64,000 nt of DNA from Aromatoleum diolicum. GTDB taxonomy: Bacteria > Pseudomonadota > Gammaproteobacteria > Burkholderiales > Rhodocyclaceae. The position numbers and the translations under genes are program-made. A model generated the notes under the pieces. It did no database searches and had not been told where the DNA came from. It saw nothing but the letters and a program-made list of their open reading frames with translations. Location of the stretch: contig NZ_WTVQ01000026.1 of NCBI RefSeq assembly GCF_012910955.1, positions 1 through 64,000 of the forward strand, in the 5' to 3' direction. Of the stretch, positions 59,030 to 64,000 are shown in pieces. Every line of letters begins with the position of its first letter. Positions within the stretch are counted from its first letter, which is position 1.

Positions 59030-61720
59030 TCAGCGCGTCTTCCGTGACTGCAGGCGGGCGCCGGTCCGCATCAGCAGCTTTCTCGCTTCGTCCAGCAGCA
59101 ACACGCTCGAGGCCACCAGCACGCAGCGCAGCCAGTCTTCGCCATGCAGCGTCGTGGTGCTGAAGATCGTCTGCGCCGGCGCCCAATTGACGACGACGAC
59201 CTGCAATGCCAGCACGCCGCCGAGTGCGAGCCACAGCTTGCCGTTGCGCAGGAACTGGCGGTTGAAGGCGCTGCCGTATTCGTTGCGGGCGTTGAACACG
59301 TTGAAGAACTGGAACAGCACGAAGGTGGTGAAGGCGAGTGTCAGCGCGTAGTCCGACCCGTGCGAGGAGAGGCCGGACTGGAACAGCCACAGGGTGCCGA
59401 CCATCATCGTCGCGCCGTACAGCGCGAGGCGCGCCAGACGAGCCATTGTGAGGATCTGTGCCGCTTGCGGGCGCGGTGGGGCACGCATGATGCTCGGGCG
59501 TGCGGGTTCGACGCCTAGCGTCATCGCCGGCGGGCCGTCCATGATGATGTTGATCCACAGCAGCTGGATCGCGGTAAACGGCGCAGGCAGGCCGGCGAGC
59601 GTCGCGGCGAGCACTGTCAGGATCGCACCAATGTTGGTGGAGAGCTGGAAGCGCACGAACTTGACGATGTTGTCGAAGATCACGCGGCCTTCTTCGACGG
59701 CGCGCACGATGGTGGCGAAATTGTCGTCGGTCAGCACCATTGTCGCGGCTTCGCGCGTGACGGCGGTGCCGGTGATACCCATCGCAACGCCAATATCGGC
59801 GGCCTTGAGCGCGGGGGCGTCGTTGACCCCATCGCCGGTCATCGCAACGACATGGCCAGCGGCTTTCAGGGCCTTTACGATGCGCACTTTGTGCGTCGGC
59901 GATACGCGTGCGAACACGGCGATGGCATCAATGCGGGCGGCGAGGGCCGTGTCGTCCATTGCGTCGAGTTCGGCGCCGCTCACCACGTCGCCGCGCAGGC
60001 CCAGTTCGTGACCGATGGCGGCGGCCGTGGCCTTGTGGTCGCCGGTGATCATCTTGACGCCGATACCGGCGTGGCGACAGCGCTGGATCGCCGCGGCGGC
60101 TTCGGCGCGCGGCGGGTCCATCAGGCCCGCCATGCCGACGAAGGTCCAGTCTTCGGTCCAGATCCACAGGTCGCCCGCCGGGTCGAAATCGCGTGCCGGA
60201 ATGTCGCGCCGCGCAACGGCCAGCACACGCAGGGCCTGATTGGCGAGATGCTCGTTCTCCGCGACGATGCGGCTGCGTACCGCCGCATCGATGGCTTGAG
60301 TGTCGTCCGCGCCGCGCCAGCGGGTCGAGCGCGCAAGCAGGACGTCGGGGGCCCCCTTGATGAACATTTCCACCTGCCCGCCATTGTGGTGGAAAGTGGC
60401 CATGAACTTGTGGGTGGAATCGAAGGGGATTTCCGCGATGCGTGGCGCGCGCTTCTGCTCTGCACGCGGGTCGACGCCACCTTTTTGCGCGAGCACCCAC
60501 AGTGCGCCTTCGGTCGGATCGCCAATGAGTTCGCCGTCGCGTACGCGTGAATCGGTGCACAGGGCCATCGGCAGCAGCAGGGGGTGCAAGTCGACCGCTG
60601 CGTGGCCGGCGATTTCGCCGTCGGCACGATAGCCTTCGCCGCTGACCGCGAAGCGCTGCCCGGCAAACCAGCCGGCGCGTGCGGTCATCTGGTTCAGCGT
60701 CAAGGTGCCGGTCTTGTCGGAGCAGATGACCGTGGTCGAGCCGAGTGTTTCGACGGCGGCGAGTTTTTTCAGGATCGCGCGGTTCTGTGCCATGCGCCAC
60801 ATGCCGACGGCGAGCGTGACGGTGACAACCGCCGGTAGTCCTTCGGGGATGGCCGCGACGGCGAGTGCCACGGCGGTCATCACGGCCTGCGTCCACGGCA
60901 GGCCGCGCGCAGCGTCGAGCACGAAGATGACGGCAACGACGACGCCGGCAATCGCGGCGAGCTTCTTGCCGAGAGTGTCGAGCTGGCGCTGCAGCGGCGT
61001 TTCGCCTTCTTCGGCGCTGGCGATCATGCCGGCGAGGTTGCCCATCTCGGTTCCCATGCCGGTGGCGATCACGATCATTTCGGCGCGTCCGCGCGTCACC
61101 ACGGTGTTCATGAAAAGCAGGTTGACGCGGTCGCCCAGTGGCAATGCGGCAGTGTCGAGCGTGGCGGTGATCTTGCCGACGGCGTGTGATTCGCCGGTCA
61201 GCGCGGCTTCGTCGACTTCCAGATTGTGTGCGACGAGCAGCCGGCCATCGGCGGGCACGCGGTCGCCGGCTTCGAGCAGTACGATGTCGCCGGGCACCAG
61301 CGTACTGGTGTCCACTTCGAGCAAGTGCCCGCCGCGCCGGATGCGGGCGTGGGTGGCGAGCATTTCCTTGAGAGCCCCGAGCGTGCGTTCGGCGCGGTAT
61401 TCCTGGTAGAAACCGAGTCCTGCATTGAGCACCACCACGACGAGGATCACCGCTGCATCCTTAAGTTCGCCGACGGCCCACGCCAGCGCGGCGGCGAAAA
61501 TCAATACGATGACGAGGAAGTTGCGGAACTGGTCGAGAAACTTCAGCCAGACTGGACGCGGGACTGCTTCCGCAAGCCGGTTTTCACCGACTTGCGTGAG
61601 GCGGTCGGCAGCGTCGGCGGAGGTCAGTCCAAGGGCGGGATCGACCCCCAGCACCGAGGCCGCTGCCGTCGGGCTGAGCGTATGCCAGCGCGTATGCGCG
61701 TCGCGCGTGTCGAGGCTCAT
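59030..61720 (-). CDS. P2-type cation-transporting ATPase (calcium-ATPase-like)
   Basis: 896 residues. N-terminal cation-ATPase domain, TGES in the actuator (DEAALTGESHAV), phosphorylation site ICSDKTGTLT, nucleotide-domain KGAPD, hinge TGDGVNDAPALKAADIGVAMG (in part), and ten predicted transmembrane helices. The M4 ion site reads AAIPEGLPAVVT, with the PEGLP of SERCA/PMR1-like pumps; M6 has the pattern QLLWINIIMDGPPA with Asn and Asp ligands. Calcium or manganese export is likely, but P2D-like sodium pumps share motifs. It may be cotranscribed with the CorC-like gene upstream (54 bp). Confidence 0.92.
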   Translation of the reverse strand: MSLDTRDAHTRWHTLSPTAAASVLGVDPALGLTSADAADRLTQVGENRLAEAVPRPVWLKFLDQFRNFLVIVLIFAAALAWAVGELKDAAVILVVVVLNAGLGFYQEYRAERTLGALKEMLATHARIRRGGHLLEVDTSTLVPGDIVLLEAGDRVPADGRLLVAHNLEVDEAALTGESHAVGKITATLDTAALPLGDRVNLLFMNTVVTRGRAEMIVIATGMGTEMGNLAGMIASAEEGETPLQRQLDTLGKKLAAIAGVVVAVIFVLDAARGLPWTQAVMTAVALAVAAIPEGLPAVVTVTLAVGMWRMAQNRAILKKLAAVETLGSTTVICSDKTGTLTLNQMTARAGWFAGQRFAVSGEGYRADGEIAGHAAVDLHPLLLPMALCTDSRVRDGELIGDPTEGALWVLAQKGGVDPRAEQKRAPRIAEIPFDSTHKFMATFHHNGGQVEMFIKGAPDVLLARSTRWRGADDTQAIDAAVRSRIVAENEHLANQALRVLAVARRDIPARDFDPAGDLWIWTEDWTFVGMAGLMDPPRAEAAAAIQRCRHAGIGVKMITGDHKATAAAIGHELGLRGDVVSGAELDAMDDTALAARIDAIAVFARVSPTHKVRIVKALKAAGHVVAMTGDGVNDAPALKAADIGVAMGITGTAVTREAATMVLTDDNFATIVRAVEEGRVIFDNIVKFVRFQLSTNIGAILTVLAATLAGLPAPFTAIQLLWINIIMDGPPAMTLGVEPARPSIMRAPPRPQAAQILTMARLARLALYGATMMVGTLWLFQSGLSSHGSDYALTLAFTTFVLFQFFNVFNARNEYGSAFNRQFLRNGKLWLALGGVLALQVVVVNWAPAQTIFSTTTLHGEDWLRCVLVASSVLLLDEARKLLMRTGARLQSRKTR

Positions 61721-61774
61721 CGCCGCAAGGGAGGTGCGTGCCGGTCTAGCGGCCGCCGTGCGTGGCCGCTGCCG

Positions 61775-63112
61775 TCATTCGGACGGGGGAAGGGATGAGG
61801 TCGAGGGCTCACTTTCTTCCACGGCAGGCGCTTCGACGATGCGGCTTGCCAGCACCTTGTCGATGCGCTTGCCATCGAGATCGACCACTTCCAGGCGCCA
61901 CTCCTCCCAGGTCGTGATATCTCCAGTGTGCGGCAGGCGGCCGAGTAGCCACATCACCATGCCGCTGAGGGTGTGATAGCGGCCCTTTTCTTCCTCGGGC
62001 ACAGTCTTGAGGTCGAGCCGGTCCTTGAGTTCGGGGATCGGGATCATGCCGTCGAGCAGCCATGAGCCGTCCTCGCGCTGCACGGCCCAGGCTTCCTCGA
62101 TACTGTGCGGCTGGAATTCGCCGGTGACCGCTTCGAGAACGTCCTGCAGCGTCACGACCCCCTGGATTTCGCCGTATTCGTCGATCACGAACACCATGTG
62201 CGTGCTGGAGGCGCGGAACTGGTCGAGCAACTCCATGCCGGTCAGGGATTCGGGCACGTAGATCGCCGGCTGCAGCTGCTGCGTGAGGTCGGCCTTGCCG
62301 CCCTTGAGTGTCTGGTTGAACAGTTGCTTGGACGAGATGATGCCGAGGATGTCGTCGAGCCCGCCGCGGCACACCGGGAAGCGGGAGTGGTCCGACTCGG
62401 CCATGCGCGCGAGGTTCTCGTCGAGTGGACGGGTGATGTCGAGCCACACGACGTCGGCGCGCGGCACCATCAGCGAGGCAATCTGGCGGTCGTCGAGGCG
62501 GAACACGTTGCGCACCATCTCGTGTTCGTTCTTTTCGATGACGCCCGCTTCGGAGCCTTCCTCGAGCAGCGCGTGGATTTCTTCCTCGGTCACGCCGGGG
62601 GCGGCTTCGTCGCGCTTGCCCATCAGGGTCAGCAGCATCGTCGTTGACCAGCTCAGCAGGCGCACGAAGGGGCGCGAAGCGACCGACAGTGCGTTCATCG
62701 GTCGCGCGACGAGGCGTGCAATGCCTTCCGGGTTGATCTGGCCGATGCGCTTCGGCACGAGTTCGCCGACGACGATGGAAACGTAGGTGATGACCACGAC
62801 CACCAGCACGGTGGCGCCGATTTCGCTCGGCCGCTGGGCCAGCCCCAGCTCCTGCAGCCAGGTGGCGAGCGGTGCTGCCAGCGCGGCCTCGCCGACGATG
62901 CCGTTGAGGATGCCGATCGAGGTGATGCCGATCTGGATCGTGGACAGGAAGCGGGTCGGCTCCTCGCCGAGCTTGATAGCGACCACTGCGGCGGCGTCGC
63001 CATCCTCGGCCAGGCGAGTGAGGCGCGCGCGACGGGCGGTGACGAGTGCAATCTCGGACATGGCGAAGACCCCGTTGATCAGGATCAGGGCGACGAGAAG
63101 GATAATTTCCAT
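61775..63112 (-). CDS. CorC/HlyC-type (CNNM-like) membrane protein with CBS domains
   Basis: 445 residues: DUF21 membrane domain (about 1-180, helices MEIILLVALILINGVFAMSE, GIGITS-type QIGITSIGILNGIVGE, VVVVITYVSIVVGELVPKR), a CBS pair (about 205-330, SLMVPRADVVWLDI, RFPVCRGGLDDILGII, MVFVIDEYGEIQGVVTLQD) and a C-terminal CorC_HlyC domain. Bacterial members are implicated in Mg2+/Na+ exchange. Its position directly upstream of a P2 ATPase suggests a cation-homeostasis operon. Confidence 0.93.
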   Translation of the reverse strand: MEIILLVALILINGVFAMSEIALVTARRARLTRLAEDGDAAAVVAIKLGEEPTRFLSTIQIGITSIGILNGIVGEAALAAPLATWLQELGLAQRPSEIGATVLVVVVITYVSIVVGELVPKRIGQINPEGIARLVARPMNALSVASRPFVRLLSWSTTMLLTLMGKRDEAAPGVTEEEIHALLEEGSEAGVIEKNEHEMVRNVFRLDDRQIASLMVPRADVVWLDITRPLDENLARMAESDHSRFPVCRGGLDDILGIISSKQLFNQTLKGGKADLTQQLQPAIYVPESLTGMELLDQFRASSTHMVFVIDEYGEIQGVVTLQDVLEAVTGEFQPHSIEEAWAVQREDGSWLLDGMIPIPELKDRLDLKTVPEEEKGRYHTLSGMVMWLLGRLPHTGDITTWEEWRLEVVDLDGKRIDKVLASRIVEAPAVEESEPSTSSLPPSE

Positions 63113-63136
63113 TTTTTCGGGCTACGTGGGGCGATG

Positions 63137-63163
63137 CCACGTGTGCCGTGCTGGCACGCGTGG
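63137..63163 (-). other. Hairpin in the upstream region of the corC-like gene
   Basis: CCACGTGTGCC (63137-63147) and GGCACGCGTGG (63153-63163) form an 11-bp stem with one G-T pair and a 5-base loop, 25 bp upstream of the corC-like ATG. It could be a leader structure or a protein site. Confidence 0.45.
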
Positions 63164-63643
63164 ATGCTCGACGGCTGGGTGGAGGCGCTGCACGGTGTGC
63201 GACGCGACTGCCTGCGCGGACGTCGGGCGGGGGAGGAGGTGCTGCGCGGCGCTGCGCGGGGAGTTCGGCGCAGGCGCGGGAACGTCAGAGGGTCCCAGGG
63301 CGGGCAAGGCTCGGGGGATGCTGCGAGATGGCAGGCCGGCGGGCGCGACAGTGGCCCGCCGCAGGCGGTGGAACATCGGCGCCGGGCAACATCGGTCGCG
63401 TGTTTCGCGGATGACGAAGCAGCCGGCGTGGCTCGCCTGGTTGGCCAGGAGCTGCGGTGTGAACGTGTTTCGACTACCCATAGCGCGGAGATCATGCAAC
63501 CCCCGCTGCTCCTTCTCGTTGTGACGAATATTTGCATGATGCCTCACTGCCGCCGTGTGTGTCACGCATGCGTGTGCAGCGTTTGCCGCGGTCGATCCGT
63601 GCGTCGGCGTTGTGCGGTCCGCTGGCTTTGCCGTGGGAGGCGT

Positions 63644-63649
63644 TACAAT
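63644..63649 (+). promoter_or_regulatory. -10 box of accA
   Basis: TACAAT, 30 bp before the accA ATG; no -35 hexamer at standard spacing is visible. Confidence 0.45.
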
Positions 63650-63678
63650 GGCGCACTTTTTTTACTGGGAACGGTCGG

Positions 63679-64000
63679 ATGAAGACCACCTTTCTGGATT
63701 TCGAACAGCCGGTTGCCGATCTGGAAGCCAAGATCGAAAAACTGCGCTTTGTACAGGACGACTCGGCGGTCGATATCTCCGAAGAGATCGCCCGTCTCGA
63801 AGCCAAGAGCGCATCGCTCACCAAGGATCTGTACGCCAAACTGACCCCGTGGCAGATCGCCCAGGTGGCGCGTCACCCGCAGCGCCCATATACCCTGGAT
63901 TACGCACGCCACATATTCACCGATTACGAAGAACTGCACGGTGACCGCTCGTTTGCCGACGACAAGGCAATCATCGGCGGGCTGGCGCGCTTCAACGGCC
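63679..64000 (+). CDS. accA: AccA, acetyl-CoA carboxylase carboxyltransferase alpha subunit (5' part)
   Basis: First 107 residues; the gene runs off the window. [20 protein letters not shown], the coiled N-terminal helix, [26 protein letters not shown] (in part) and [20 protein letters not shown] are diagnostic of AccA. With AccD it transfers carboxyl from biotin on AccB to acetyl-CoA. accB and accC lie 54 kb away at 8212-10022. Confidence 0.98.
   Translation, partial: MKTTFLDFEQPVADLEAKIEKLRFVQDDSAVDISEEIARLEAKSASLTKDLYAKLTPWQIAQVARHPQRPYTLDYARHIFTDYEELHGDRSFADDKAIIGGLARFNG

Larger units (their letters stand above)
63113..63678. other. 566-bp region without a recognisable gene
   Basis: Between divergent corC-like and accA genes. 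GC-rich open frames cover it on both strands but show odd Arg/Cys-rich compositions, no family motif and no ribosome-binding site. The region contains a hairpin at 63137-63163 and an accA -10 box at 63644. It may hold a long regulatory leader, a degraded gene or a small RNA. Confidence 0.55.

Noticed and set aside
63134-63682. 182-codon plus-strand frame in the gap before accA
   Set aside because: Arg/Cys-rich translation with no motif, no Shine-Dalgarno, and it overlaps the accA start; treated as non-coding.

Overview
The window is a chromosomal segment of a GC-rich betaproteobacterium, most likely a Rhodocyclales member of the Azoarcus/Aromatoleum/Thauera type. That assignment is inferred from gene order, codon bias and the recognisable proteins; I could not run a database search. 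It is mostly core genome, densely packed, with one tRNA gene, the RNase P RNA gene, no rRNA, no CRISPR array and no insertion sequence. Accessory character is limited to the left edge, where the 3' end of a large repetitive RTX-type surface/secreted protein lies, and to a sensor kinase/regulator pair near 47 kb.

Layout. 1-1.3 kb: RTX-like protein, truncated by the window edge. 1.4-5.5 kb: apaH, an ornithine-lipid pair (olsB, olsA-like), a HIT hydrolase and a PfkB kinase, interspersed with REP-like inverted repeats. 5.6-11.8 kb: a long minus-strand block with a nucleotidyltransferase-like hypothetical gene, tlpA-like thioredoxin, aroQ, accB, accC, prmA, a zinc-ribbon/DUF3426 protein and dgkA. 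11.9-17.5 kb: mpl, the dolP-diaA-yraN group divergent from rsmI, pyrC, a small lipoprotein, then rnpB.

18.2-35 kb: a complete dcw cluster (mraZ, rsmH, ftsL, ftsI, murE, murF, mraY, murD, ftsW, murG, murC, ddl, ftsQ, ftsA, ftsZ), nearly every junction a 4-base ATGA/GTGA overlap. It starts at a promoter overlapped by four MraZ-type GTG repeats with exact 10-bp spacing, and ends in a strong intrinsic terminator after ftsZ. murB and ftsB are absent from the cluster. 35.2-42.7 kb: lpxC, a small membrane protein, dciA, secA, an HDOD-GAF protein and argJ.

42.8-48.7 kb: a polar amino-acid ABC transporter, a divergent-subfamily sirtuin, and a FixJ-type response regulator divergent from a soluble PAS-PAS histidine kinase with a CxxC insert in its ATPase domain. 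48.7-57.3 kb: apaG, purB, a DUF2322-like protein, and a minus-strand queA-tgt-yajC-secD-secF-marC block linking queuosine synthesis with Sec export. 57.3-64 kb: tRNA-Leu(CAA), an HPF/RaiA-like protein, a Bax-inhibitor-1 protein, a P2-type cation ATPase, a CorC/HlyC-type protein, a 566-bp region without a recognisable gene, and the start of accA.

Together the genes cover peptidoglycan precursor synthesis, septation, lipid A commitment, fatty-acid initiation and Sec export. I found no clear new multi-gene system. The most unusual signals are: the exact 127-bp repeat inside the RTX gene; a REP half-site that supplies the stop codon of the olsA-like gene; the palindromic leaders of mpl and lpxC; an AT-rich inverted repeat at the ftsZ promoter; the CxxC kinase; and a conserved-looking protein with a degenerate nucleotidyltransferase signature.
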